A stretch of 64,000 nucleotides of DNA from Emiliania huxleyi CCMP1516 (taxonomy: Eukaryota; Haptophyta; Isochrysidales; Noelaerhabdaceae): assembly GCF_000372725.1 (NCBI RefSeq), contig NW_005201014.1, positions 153,456 to 217,455 on the forward strand, written 5' to 3'. The notes under the pieces were generated by a model. It worked only from the letters and a program-made list of their open reading frames with translations, had not been told where the DNA came from and searched no databases. Positions 9,218 to 19,339 of the stretch are shown here, in pieces; position 1 is the first letter of the stretch, and each line of letters opens with the position of its first letter. The translations under genes were made by a program, and so were the position numbers.

Positions 9218-11585
9218 CTAACCCTTCGCCCGCATCCGGAGCATGTACCGGAGCAGCACCGCCGTCTCCTCGGGCGAGTCGACCCACAGCGTCCCGCACG
9301 CGCGCCGCGCGAGCAAGTCGTTGCCCGTCTGGGTGAACTGGTCGCCCATGTGCAGCGTGCTCTGCGGCGTCGCGCCGACGATGCGCTGCAGCGAGGCGAT
9401 GCCGAGGTCCTTTGAGCCGACGTCGACAAAGATGCCGAGGTCCTTTGAGCCGACGTCGACAAAGACGTCCCGTCCGCCGTTGAATGCGCAGAAGGGCATG
9501 CTGCGCAGCGCGGCGTTGGTGCGCTGCTCCTCCCGCACCGCCTGCCGCGCGTGCACGGCGAGCTCGTCGAGCCTGTGGATGAATGAGGAGTGCGTCAACA
9601 TTGTGAGCTAGTCGATGGGTGCGCGGGCAGCTCGTCGTACATGAGCGTGGTCGTGCGGTGCAGCTCCGTGCGGTGCTTCTCCGCCTATTGAGTAAGGATT
9701 GCGTACTCGCGTACATAGCGTGCGTTTGCAGCTCCGTGCGGTGCTCCTCCGCCTCATACAGCACGCCGACCGCGCGCTCCTTGCGCACCAGCTTGACCTT
9801 GTCGGCCATGTGCATCCGCGCGGCGCCTAGCCATCAATCAACTGCCACACTGACCATGCAACACGCTGGTCGGCCAAGACAAGCCGTCCGCGCGGCGCCG
9901 TCGAGAAGGGCGCGCTGAGCCACGTCGAGCAGCCGCTGCAGCTGCTGCGGCCGCCACCGTTCCATCTCCGGCAGCCTCCACTCCGAGGGGGGCACCTAAA
10001 ATGTTCACAGCTGCAGGTGTGAAGAGACGCTGTTCACAGTGCAACTGCGTCTCGGCGTTCGTGAGGGGGGCACCATATAGAGGGTGGCGACGCCGCCCTC
10101 CGCGCGGCAGCGGGCAAGGTAGTTGCACTGCCCGCCGACCACAAAGACGCGGCTGCAGAGCGCCTGCAGTATGACACAACGGAGTCGAATCTAGTCGAAT
10201 ATTTAGCCGACGACGGCGACGACGCGGGCGCAGATCGCCTCGGGTGCGCTCGCCGCGGTGAGGGCGGCGAGGAGGCCGGAGAGGCGAGCCTATCAGCTGC
10301 TCATGATTGGTGAATCGAGGTGACTGACGATTCGCCAATTCATTGGACGCCGCAGAGGCCAGAGGCGGGCCTCGTAGGGCGCAGCCTCGTCGAACCCAAC
10401 CGCCGTGACGAGGGCGAGGGCGACGCCGCGCGTGAGCAGCTCGAGCAGCAGCGGCACGAGCGGCGCGTCGCTGCCCAGCGTGGCGCGGTCTGGATAGAGG
10501 GTCTGGTCGCCTGTACGGTGGCACATCCAGCGGACGTGTCGCGGACGTGTCGCGGACGTGTCGCGGACACGCGGAGGGAGTCTCTGGTCGCCGTCGAAGG
10601 TGAGCAGCTGCAGGGCTGCGCCCGGGCCCGCCGCGCCGCGGACCTGGGCGAGGCTGCAGATGTTGCGCAGCTCCTTGATGTGTATCTCCCCATATCTCCC
10701 CATATCTCCCCATAGACCTGGGCGAGGTTGCAGATGTTGCGCAGCTCCTTGATGTCATCTCCCCATATCTCCCCATATCTCCCCATATCTCCCCATATCT
10801 CCCCATAGACCTGGGCGAGGTTGCAGATGTTGCGCAACTCGCGGAAGGTCGCCGGCACGTACTGGCGGCAGGTGACGTGCGCCTTCAGGCATCGAGCAGG
10901 ACTGAGCAGACTCAACAGCGAGTACGATTGGTCACGTATGCTAGTAGCAGCAGCAGCAGCAGCAGCAGTAGCAGTAAGGGGTGGGGGGGGCGAGTACGGC
11001 AGGGTGGCCTCGTTGTCGTAGTCGATCAGCGCCTCGCGGAGGTGGAGCGGCTGCCACAGCCGGCCAAACTCGTTCGAGACGAGCCTACTCGTTGCACAGA
11101 TGGAGTAGTGAAGGGATGTCCTTCATGCTCACAGCCAGAGAGCCGACACACACGCAGCGGTTGCCTCGGCGCGAGAGTGCTCAGCTCGGTGGGTGGCGCG
11201 TCTTCGCGCTGTGCGGCCTCGAGGTGTTCGGCGATCAGGTCCTCCGCCACGGCACACGCCTACTCGTGGGCAGCGGCATTGTCGGAGCTCTCGCAGCCGC
11301 GCCATCGCTCATGGCGCACACCTCTGTGAGCGAGAGGCGGTCGAGGAGGTCGAGCATGAGGGAGATGAGCGGGTCGGCCGCTTGCCGGCGCGCGAGCTGG
11401 CTCGGCGTCATGTCGTGCTTGGCCCTCCCGCGCGTGATCTCGCCCTGATCCTCCTCCGACTGCTGCATTGCCAGCGTGACTGCCCGTGAGCCAGTGAGCA
11501 GGGCCCGCTGGAGGGCGAGCATTGCCGCGATCCCTGCGAGCGCGCCGGCAGCGCTGAAGGCGAGCTCGCGGGCGGACGGCGACAT
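9218..11585 (-). CDS. ISN1: IMP-specific 5'-nucleotidase, 12 exons
   Basis: Hydrolyses IMP to inosine in purine salvage; this HAD-like family is known from fungi and apicomplexans. My exons are 11585-11322, 11259-11165, 11084-11009, 10861-10811, 10643-10592, 10510-10371, 10289-10239, 10163-10074, 9995-9899, 9826-9753, 9684-9632 and 9572-9218. Phases agree throughout and give 465 aa. Family landmarks are TFRELRNICNLAQ, the catalytic LLTFDGDQTLYPDR (split by an intron), PLVPLLLELLTRGVALALVT, GGQCNYL, AFNGGRDVFVDVGSKDLG and HMGDQF. Eight introns start GC and three GT. Most introns begin with a copy of the next exon's start. Exon 12 carries a 33-bp in-frame tandem duplication adding 11 residues to the DVFVDVG motif. 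N-terminus from the ATG at 11585. Confidence 0.88.
9398..9463 (-). repeat. 33-bp in-frame coding tandem duplication in ISN1
   Basis: Copies 9398-9430 and 9431-9463 are identical and encode FVDVGSKDLGI twice next to a catalytic-core motif. No intron separates them. The family normally has this motif once. Confidence 0.85.
10644..10845 (-). repeat. Triplicated exon segment with TATGGGGAGA minisatellite in ISN1 intron 4
   Basis: The segment coding ELRNICNLAQ occurs three times (near 10660, 10740 and 10830). The copies are separated by arrays of the 10-mer TATGGGGAGA (CTCCCCATAT on the plus strand). Each copy ends CAG|GTC, so several donor and acceptor pairs exist; the protein needs only one copy. 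Confidence 0.85.
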
Positions 11586-12692
11586 ATGTCTGTATAGAGC
11601 TCGTGCGGTGTGGTCTGCTCGACGCCACTCGTCGGTCGGCAGGCGCTGTTGATGGCGACGTCGGGGCAATCGTCTTGGTCTGACGGCACTCTTTTTCTTT
11701 GCGCTTTGTTCGTGCCAGTCTGCTGTGAGAGGGGCTTGCTTCCTAGAATTCTTTGCGCTTAGCCTTACTTATGAAACAAACGCAAGGCGGACATGGCATA
11801 TCGCTCTCGGGCCCACAGACATCCCGCACACCCGCCGCCCCCCGCGCGCGCCCCACCCCGGCCGGGAGAGAGGGCGGCGGCGGCGGTGGTGGCGGTGGCA
11901 AAAGTGGTGGTAGGGAGTGTGACGGCGAGGCGGAGGGAGCGTGGGGCGGGCAAGCCACCACGTTGCCGTGGTCGGAGCCACCCCAGCCTCCAAAGGGACC
12001 TGGTGCCGCCACTGAGCCACCCTTAAATGCCGAACGACCCCTCGAACAGTAGCACGAAGACGGCCCGCTGCACGTCGAGCGCACGCACCTATCCCAGACA
12101 AAACCGCCGCAAGCGGAAGACCCCCACTGCAGGACCCGAGTGCAATCTGTCGAGAGCACATAGATGGGGCGGTTGTTGTTCACCTCGTTTGAGTTTATCC
12201 ATATGCCATTGTAGTGGGAAGCTCCTTCGACGGTTTGTCACAAGGTCTTTTTACCGCTGTGAACGGCGCTTCGGGAAATCGTCTTTTCACTCGACCGAGC
12301 TTAGGCTCGCCGCGGCGTCGGAGGACGCCGCCGTCGCCTAGACTCCCCTGCGTCACTACGTGCCTCCCCGTCTTTGTAGCCTGGCGTTTGTGCCCCGTTT
12401 GTGCCGCGTCCCGTGCCCCCGAGTTCATTTGATATACCTTCAGTGTCTCGAGGTTCTCGAGGTGGATATCCTTTGGCCGCTTACTCTTTTTGAATTGTTT
12501 GAGAGCAGATCACATAAATCCGGCTTGGGGATTGAAGTAGAACTCGGATACACTACACATGCAACAGGAACCTCAACTTTGAGAGAGAGAGATTTTTAGC
12601 AATACAACTTTGAGAGAGAGAGAGTTTGTTTTTTGCAACTTTGCGAGAGAGAGATTTTTTTAGCAATACCAAAAAACTCTAACACTCACGCG
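11586..12692. other. Region between ISN1 and the MITE-split locus
   Basis: No gene recognised. The minus strand 11743-12183 is open but proline- and repeat-driven. At 12573-12680 about three tandem units of roughly 37 bp share ACTTTGAGAGAGAGAG and TTAGCAATAC. Confidence 0.4.
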
Positions 12693-13745
12693 TCATTTGG
12701 GGCCTGGAGCCCTGTTCACGCGCGCGCGAGACGTGCAGACAGGGTTGCCAGGTGAGCGAATGGCGCGGTTCACGCCTCGCACAACAGAGAGAGAGATGCG
12801 CTCTGCATGGTGGGACATAAAAGAGAGCGAGTACTTGGGCGAGTAGGCCGTGCGGTCAACGCTGCCGCGCGCGACTTTGCGCGCGAGGCGGCGCAGCTTG
12901 AGAACGGCGGTGGGCGAGAAGCCGCCGCCGAACGTCTCGTGGAGCAGCAGGTTCGCATGAGCTCCTCGTCGCTGGGGCTCCCCACAGCCGAGGAGCTGCT
13001 CGACAGGCTGGCCCATCTCGAAGGGCTGAAGCAGGAGATGCGGCGGAGAAGTGCCGGCGGCGCCGACAGGTCGGGCCGGTACAAGAAGGTCGACACTGCG
13101 CGCCTCTCGTTTATTCGGCAGCGGATTGGGCTAGAGCAGGTTTTCCGGAAAACAAAAAGGAAAACAGAGGGTCCCCAGCACTTTGCGTTTCCGGAAATTT
13201 CCAGGGAAAACAGAGGGTGTTTGGTGCTCCATTCTGGAAACTCGCGAGTTTCCCTGAGTCTGAGAGCTGGTCTGGGGCAAAATCTGAGGCAAAATTGAGG
13301 AAATCGACAAAATACCCAGGCGGTCGCAGGGTAAGTTCCAGGTATGAGGTATACACGGGTTCTCCGCAAAATTCCCGGCATTTTGCCGATTTGGCCTAAA
13401 ATTTGGCTGATTTTGGGCCCAAACCAGCCTCAGACTCGGCTCAGCGCCCAAAATTTGACGATTTCCACGGAGTTTTCCCGGGAAAATAGAGAGGAAAAGA
13501 GAGGGCAGAGAAAAAAGGAAAGGAAAACAGACGGGGTGCGAGAGGCAAACCTGCTCTAGCCCAAGCAGCGGACGCTGTTGGAGTGGGTGGAAAAACACCC
13601 CGCCGCCTTCAGCAAACCTGTCGACGCGCCGCGCTGTGCGCCCGCTGTGTATCGGTTTGATTTCGGGGTCTTCCGAGACAAAGGCCTGACCGTTGCCGAT
13701 CTCGCGCGTGACGGTACGGCTGTGGACTATTTGGGCCATACCTGA
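12693..13745. pseudogene. Open coding-like region interrupted by a transposon
   Basis: When the insert at 13126-13564 plus one target copy is ignored, both strands stay open across the empty site. On plus, an ATG at 12807 leads through FIRQR to LLEWVEKHPAAFSKP and GVFRDKGLTVADLARDGT with a stop at about 13745. On minus, FFHPLQQRPL continues to LLLHETFGGGFSPTAVLKLR and YSLSFMSHHAERI, ending at 12693. I cannot decide the coding strand or name a family. The insertion disrupts either reading. Confidence 0.45.
13126..13564. mobile_element. MITE with 18-bp perfect TIRs and 8-bp target-site duplication
   Basis: The ends TTGGGCTAGAGCAGGTTT (13126-13143) and its exact inverse (13547-13564) bound 439 bp. 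The octamer GCAGCGGA directly flanks both ends (13118-13125 and 13565-13572). An 8-bp duplication is typical of hAT-like DNA transposons. The interior is AT-richer than the surroundings, has no transposase frame, and contains looser internal inverted repeats around GAGTCTGAG and GGCAAAAT. No GT/GC/GA-AG pair spans it precisely, so it does not look like a clean intron. Confidence 0.9.
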
Positions 13746-13851
13746 GCCCCGCGCCCACGGCGACCGCGGCCCTACGAGGGCGCCTGCACCGGCGCCCCTG
13801 GCACCGCCCGCGAGGGGGACATCGGCACTGGCAACGCCGGCCCGGGCTAAA

Positions 13852-13923
13852 GAAAGAGAGAAAACGGACAACCCAAGGGAGGGATGGGAGGACGGCACGC
13901 CGCCACCACACAGGGATTTTAAG
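13852..13923 (-). repeat. Dispersed CTTTCTTT-family repeat, copy 2
   Basis: Reverse-strand copy of the 5054-5125 repeat (GGAGGGATGGGAGGACGG, CGCCGCCACCACACAGGG). The flanking 13745-14149 holds no supported gene. Confidence 0.8.
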
Positions 13924-14149
13924 GAGAGGGGTGTGGTGCGCTCGACGGACGGGCGCTCTTCTATTTTTTCTTTTCTTTCCCTGGCGCGAGAATCAGACTG
14001 TGGGTGGGAGTGCTCTCGGGCGGCGTGTGCGAGCGCGCGCGGGTTGCGGGCAAGAGAGCCCTAGCCCTGGGCGAATTTAAGAATTCTTGTCGGTGGCGCG
14101 AGAATCCCACTCGTTTGGCGCGAGCAGGTCGCATCGCCACTAGGCTTCG

Positions 14150-17100
14150 ATGGCCTCCGAGGATTCGCCCGCCGCGAAGCGCGCAAAGACGGAGGCGCGC
14201 GCCTCCTCTCCCGCCCGCCCGCCGCGCCGCGCCCGCTCGCTCGCCTCATGTCCCCCGCGGATCCGGAGGCGCTGGCGCCAGCAGCGCACTCAAAAAAGCG
14301 CCCGCGACGTCCTCGTCTGCCAGGAGGGTGCGGGAAGCAGCTCGCCCGACGACGGCCCCGTCGTCGTCACAAAAGCTATGGAGGAGGAGGAGGCAAAGTG
14401 CGCCGCCTCGCGTGCTGCGTGCTGCCGCCCCACACCCCGCGCCCACATGCCCAGTCTGGACCCTCCATAGGATGATGGCCGAGTCGGAGAAGGAGGCTGA
14501 GAAGCAGCGGCTCAAGGACATGGACAGCAAGGACCTGCGCAACGCGACCACCGAGGACAAGGCGCGCGCCGCGCCCCGCGCTGACATCACCCTCGCCGCG
14601 CCCTCGCCGCGCCCTCGCCGCCGCCAGCACCGCCCCGCCGCTTCGGACGTGGCCCGTGGTTGCGATCGCGCCGCGGCGGCTCTCCCGGCTGCAGGTAGCG
14701 CGGCTGGACCAGCTCCTCTCCAAGTCGGTCGCCTACTCCGAGTTTCTCGCCAACAAGATCAAGAAGGAGCGCTCTCCTGCCCCCCCACTGCTCCTGCCCT
14801 GACCGCTGCCGCCCTCCCTGCTGCTCCCCGCTGCTGCCCTCACCGCCGCCGCCCTCACTGCTCCCCGCTGCTGCCGTCTCAGCTGCTGCCCTCTGCCCTC
14901 ACTCCTCCTGCCCTCTTTCTGTAGGAGGGCGAGGGCGCCGACGCCGTCGTGGACGGCTCTGTCCGCGGGCCTGCGCTGCCGCAGGCGATCAACACTACCG
15001 CCCTCCCTGCTGCCGCCCTCACCGCTGCCGCCCTCACCGCTGCCGCCCTCCCCGCTCCCGCCCCCGCTGGACTTTGCTCACTGCCATACCTTCGCTCGCT
15101 CCTGCCCCTCTCCTGCTCCGCCCGCGTGCGCCACCGCCCCTCGCTTGCTGCCCCTCTGCTCGCCACCGCCCGCCTCCTCCCTGCCTCAGCCGAAGCACAT
15201 CGTGGGGCAAATGCGGCCGTACCAGCTGGTGGGCGTGCACTGGATGGTTGGGCTGTACGAGAATGGACTCAACGGCGAGGTGTAGCCGAGATGGAGCCGA
15301 GGTGGAGCCGAGGTGGAGCCGAGGTGGAGCCGAGATTGAGTCGAGGTCTAGCCGAGGTCTAGCCGAGATGGAGCCAGATGGAGCCGAGGGGTGGCTCGGA
15401 GGCAGCCTGGGCGGCGAGAGGACTGCCGAGGTCTAGCCGAGGTCTAGCCGAGATGGAGCCAGATGGAGCCGAGGGGTGGCTCGGAGGCAGCCTGGGCGGC
15501 GAGAGGACTGCCGAGGTCTAGCCGAGAGATGGGAGAGATGGGGAGAGATGGGGAGAGATGTGAGCAGGCATCCTCGGCGACGAGATGGGGCTCGGCAAGA
15601 CGATCCAGTCCATCGCGCTGCTCGCCCACCTCAAGGAGAAGAGCGTGGCGGGGCCCTTCATGGTGGTCGGCCCGCTCTCCTGCCTGCAGAACTGGCACGA
15701 CGAGTTCAAACAGGGGGCTTCTCGCTGTGAACGGCGTCGCTTCACACCTCCAGCTGTGAACAGGCACAACGAGTTCAAAAAGTGGGCGCCCTCGATCCCC
15801 TCCCTCGTCTACCACGGCTCCAAGGAGGAGCGCACGCAGATGCGCGGCACGCACTACCGCAAGGGCGACGGCAGCATGCCGGTGACGGCCACGTCGTGCG
15901 AGGTCGCCACCGCCGATGAGGGGGGTGAGCGTTGGTGCGATTGAGATCAGGTGATGATCACGTCGTACGAGATCGTCATCCGCGACGCGACGGCGCTGAG
16001 CAAGATCGGCTGGAAGTTCATCATCATCGACGAGGGGCACCGGCTGAAGAACATGAACTGCCGGCTGATCCGCGAGCTCAAGCGCATTTGCGGTTCGGAC
16101 ACGCAGGGGGCTTCGGGCTGCAACCGGCTGCTGCTCACCGGCACGCCGAGCTATGGGGAGATAGGGGGGGAGATTGGGAGATGGGGAGAGATGCTCGCCG
16201 GCACGCTGCTGCAAACACAGCCCGCCTTGATGATACGCCATGGCTTATCGGTGCCATGGCTGTGACTCAGGCACGCCGCTGCAGAACAACCTGACCGAGC
16301 TATGGTCGCTGCTCAACTTTCTGCTGCCGAGCATCTTTGACGACCTCGACTCGTTCCAGGCGCAGAGAGGGGGAGGGAGAGTGGGGCGGGGAGGGGGGGG
16401 GGGGGGGGAGGGGGGGGGCGGTGAAGAACGGCTGGGGACACCGACGGCAGGTTAGGTTGAGGTAGTGATGGGGAGCCGGTCCCACTGGCGCAACACACAG
16501 CCCCCTCACAGCCTCACAGAGGGTGCAGCGACGGGACTCGGGCAGCGAAGGACGGGAGGCGAAGGACGGCCGCTCGATGGAGTGTGAGCCTCTCGTCCCT
16601 CCGCCAGGCGTGGTTCGACTTCGACTTTACGCAGGAGGACAACGACGACAAGGTGATGAAGGGCGAGAAGGGCGAGCAGGTTGTGCCATGCCCCTGACAC
16701 GTCCCCACATGCCCTCGACACGTCGCCAACACATCCCCCGACACGTCCCCGACACGTCCCTCGACACGTCCCCGACACGTCCCCGACACGTCCCCGACAC
16801 GTCCCGACACGTCCCCGACACGTCCCCGACACGTCCCCGACATGTGCATGCACATGCACATGTACATGTTGTTGTTGTTGTTGTCTGAACTGTCGTCGAC
16901 ACGTCCCCGACACGTCCCCGACACGTCCCCGACACGTCCCCGACACGTCCCCGACACGTCCCCACAGGTGGTCACCAAGCTCCACCAGATCCTGCGCCCC
17001 TTCCTGCTGCGCCGCCTCAAGCAGGACGTCGAGCTCGGTGCGAGATCTAGCCGAGATCTAGCCGAGGTACAGCTCAGATGCAGCCGAGATGTAGCCGAGA

Positions 17101-18993
17101 TGCAGCCGAGATCTAGCCGAGATCTAGCCGAGGTGTAGCCGAGGTGTAGCCGAGATGCAGCTGCGCCGCCTCAAGCTGAGCGGCCCCTCAGGCATCCCCT
17201 CAAAGACGGAGTACATCCTCTACCTCCCCATATCTCCCCATATCTCCCCATATCTCCCCTCAGGCATCCCCTCAAAGACGGAGTACATCCTCTACGCCTC
17301 CCTGTCGGAGTGGCAGCAGCAGCAGTACAAGGAGATCCTCAACAAGAACCTCTCCACGTCGGATGGCAAGGCGGTCACCCTCAACAACTTGCTCATATCT
17401 CCCCATATCTCCCCATATCTCCCCATATCTCCCCAGGCGGTCACCCTCAACAACTTGCTCATGCAGCTGCGCAAGTGCTGCAACCACCCCTACCTGTTCG
17501 AGTGGCCGATCAGCGACGCGGGCGAGGAGGCGGCGGGCGAGGGGCCGGCTCTCACCCCCTCTCTCAGCAGGAGCGGTCGGCCAGTAGGCGAGGAGGCGGT
17601 GGACGAGGTGCTGGTGCAGGCGTCAGGCAAGATGCTGCTGCTCGACCGGCTGATGGCGAAGCTCACCAAGAATGGGCACAAGGCGCTCCTCCCCAGCTTG
17701 AGAGTTGAAGGAAGACTGGGGGAGAGTGGTGGACGGACTAAGTCGGAGCGGTGGGGCGCCAGGTGCTCATCTTCTCGCAGATGACGCGGATGCTCGACAT
17801 CCTGCAGGAGCGAGAAGGCTGCGCCTTGCGCCGGAGCTGCAAGCTACTCCACTCTGAATCGCTCGTGGTTCGACTCCTCAGGAGTACTGCGCCCTGCGCA
17901 GCTACAAGTGCTGCCGCCTCGACGGCGGCGTGTCGGCGGAGGACCGGACGCAGGCGATGACCGAGGCATGGTGGTGGGTCTGGCAGTCACAGCACGGTCT
18001 CCTCATCGGAGAGAGACCCGGACGCAGGCGATGAACGACTTCAACTCGGACAAGTCGATCGACGTCTTTTTGCTCTCGACCCGCGCGGGCGGGCTCGGCG
18101 TCAACCTCGTGTCGGCAGACGAGGTGCCACTCTTCACGCGCGTGCTGCTGTGGACAGGCGGGCTCGGCGTCAACCTCGTGTCGGCAGACACGTGCATCAT
18201 CTTCGACAGCGACTGGAACCCGCACATGGACCTGCAGGCGCAGGACCGCTGCCACCGCATCGGCCAGACCAAGCGCGTGATGGTGTACCGGCTGGCCGCC
18301 TGCGGGACGGTAGAGAAAGAGCGGCAGAGGGCCGCCCCGGCTCGCGGTGGGCGGCGTCTCTTCACACCTCGCCGAGTGTGAACAGGTCGAGGAGCAGATC
18401 CTCGTCAAGGCCAAGCAGAAGCTGAAGCTCGAGCAGCTGGTCGTCTCCAAGGGCAAGTTCAAGGACATCGGCAAGAAGACGGACCGGAGCGAGCGCATCG
18501 CCGAGGACGAGCTGCAGGAGCAGTCGCTCGCCTTCGACTGTCTCACACAGGCTATGCTTGAATTAACGAACCTGCTGATTGCGCTGCAGGAGCTGCTCGC
18601 GTTCGACCCGAGCAAGTCGGCGCTCGGCCGTGAGAACAAGGTACTATCTCCCCCTATCTCCCCCTATCTCCCCCTATCTCCCCCTATCTCCCGCCCGAGC
18701 AAGTCGGCGCTCGGCCGTGAGAACAAGGTACTATCTCCCCCTATCTCCCCCTATCTCCCCCTATCTCCCGCCCGAGCAAGTCGGCGCTCGGCCGTGAGAA
18801 CAAGGTGCTGAGCGAGGAGCTCGAGAGTGCTCCTCAGTCGATTTCAACTCTTTGCACGATGCAACAGGTGATCACGGACGAGGAGCTCGCCGTCGTCCTC
18901 GATCGCAGCGGCAAGGTGCAGGCGGGCAAGGGCTTCATGGCGGTGGACAAAACGACCTCCGCCTTCGACGCAGCCCAGCGCGGGGAGAGCTAG
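14150..18993 (+). CDS. LSH/HELLS/DDM1-type SNF2 chromatin remodeller, 21 exons
   Basis: An ATP-dependent nucleosome remodeller; LSH/DDM1 proteins open heterochromatin for DNA methylation. My exons start at 14150, 14471, 14695, 14925, 15190, 15568, 15764, 15951, 16271, 16608, 16968, 17264, 17437, 17588, 17763, 17882, 18028, 18158, 18386, 18590 and 18868, giving 715 aa with all phases agreeing. Motifs in order are DEMGLGKT (Walker A), [14 protein letters not shown] (DEGH), [77 protein letters not shown] and [13 protein letters not shown]. The C-terminal LVVSKGKFK and [13 protein letters not shown] are specific to LSH/DDM1 rather than ISWI or CHD. Donors are 11 GC, 6 GT and 3 GA. The region just after exon 11 (17038-17263) is the least certain, because the acceptor-side exon exists twice. 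Confidence 0.92.
15275..15567 (+). repeat. LSH intron 5: GAGCCGAG minisatellite with an 83-bp tandem duplication
   Basis: GC-AG intron of 293 bp made of units such as GATGGAGCCGAG and TCTAGCCGAG. A block ending GGCGAGAGGACTGCCGAG is present twice in tandem, and GGGAGAGAT units precede the acceptor. Confidence 0.8.
15695..15763 (+). repeat. LSH intron 6 with exon-copy head and TGTGAAC acceptor motif
   Basis: A 69-bp GC-AG intron. Its first 16 bases (GCACGACGAGTTCAAA) match the next exon (GCACAACGAGTTCAAA) with one change. The tail contains GTGAACGGCGTC, TTCACACCT and CTGTGAACAG, a motif shared with introns of other genes. Confidence 0.85.
16680..16967 (+). repeat. LSH intron 10: CACGTCCCCGA minisatellite
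   Basis: A 288-bp GT-AG intron filled with CACGTCCCCGA units, interrupted by a TGCACA/TGT core near 16840-16890. A related GACACGTCCGC array lies in ISN1 intron 5. Confidence 0.9.
17187..17464 (+). repeat. Two LSH introns flanked by perfect exon duplications with CTCCCCATAT arrays
   Basis: A 38-bp block (CCTCAGGCATCCCCTCAAAG through CATCCTCTAC) is present at 17187-17224 and 17256-17293. A 28-bp block (AGGCGGTCACCCTCAACA, then ACTTGCTCAT) is present at about 17369 and 17435. CTCCCCATAT arrays lie between the copies. Both acceptors are AG|GC and the second pair gives a clean 66-bp GC-AG intron. Confidence 0.92.
18605..18804 (+). repeat. Exon segment present three times around CTATCTCCCC arrays
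   Basis: CCCGAGCAAGTCGGCGCTCG followed by GCCGTGAGAACAAGGT occurs at about 18607, 18690 and 18772. CTATCTCCCC arrays lie between the copies. The protein needs one copy; copies two and three lie inside my last LSH intron (18641-18867). Confidence 0.9.
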
Positions 18994-19339
18994 AGACCGG
19001 AGGACGATGCCGCCGGACGCGCAGCACGAACGCTGAGCACGAACGCTTGCCACCATCGCCTCTCCCTCTTGCCGACTCAGTCTCCAACTCGCCACTCACT
19101 CTCTGTCCGAATGCGTCCGCGCGCGCGCGCGGGGCGCGAGTGAGATTTTGTTGTGTGCGAATATACTGTCACTTGGACCTTGGTTACGTATACGAGTAAG
19201 AAACGAAACGGGTGCACTTCTTCCGAGACTCAAAACACAAAGGTTGCAAAGACCTGTGCGACTCTGACACCCTCACACGTCACACGCCACACACGTCATA
19301 CACGCCGCGCGTCCTCAAGAACACAGCGCCCCCCTTTCG
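18994..19339. other. Convergent intergenic spacer
   Basis: The LSH 3' flank and the ZNHIT3-like 3' flank meet here. An AT-richer stretch (TGCGAATATACTGTCACTTG) at about 19155 may belong to the LSH 3' UTR. No gene seen. Confidence 0.4.

Noticed and set aside
10680-10810. CRISPR-like spaced repeats
   Set aside because: Regularly spaced copies of CTCCCCATAT around longer repeats look array-like, but the long repeats are exon copies and the organism is eukaryotic.
13126-13564. MITE as a clean spliced intron (introner)
   Set aside because: The shared 8-bp duplication allows an AG end but no matching GT, GC or GA start at the same offset, so precise splicing is not supported.
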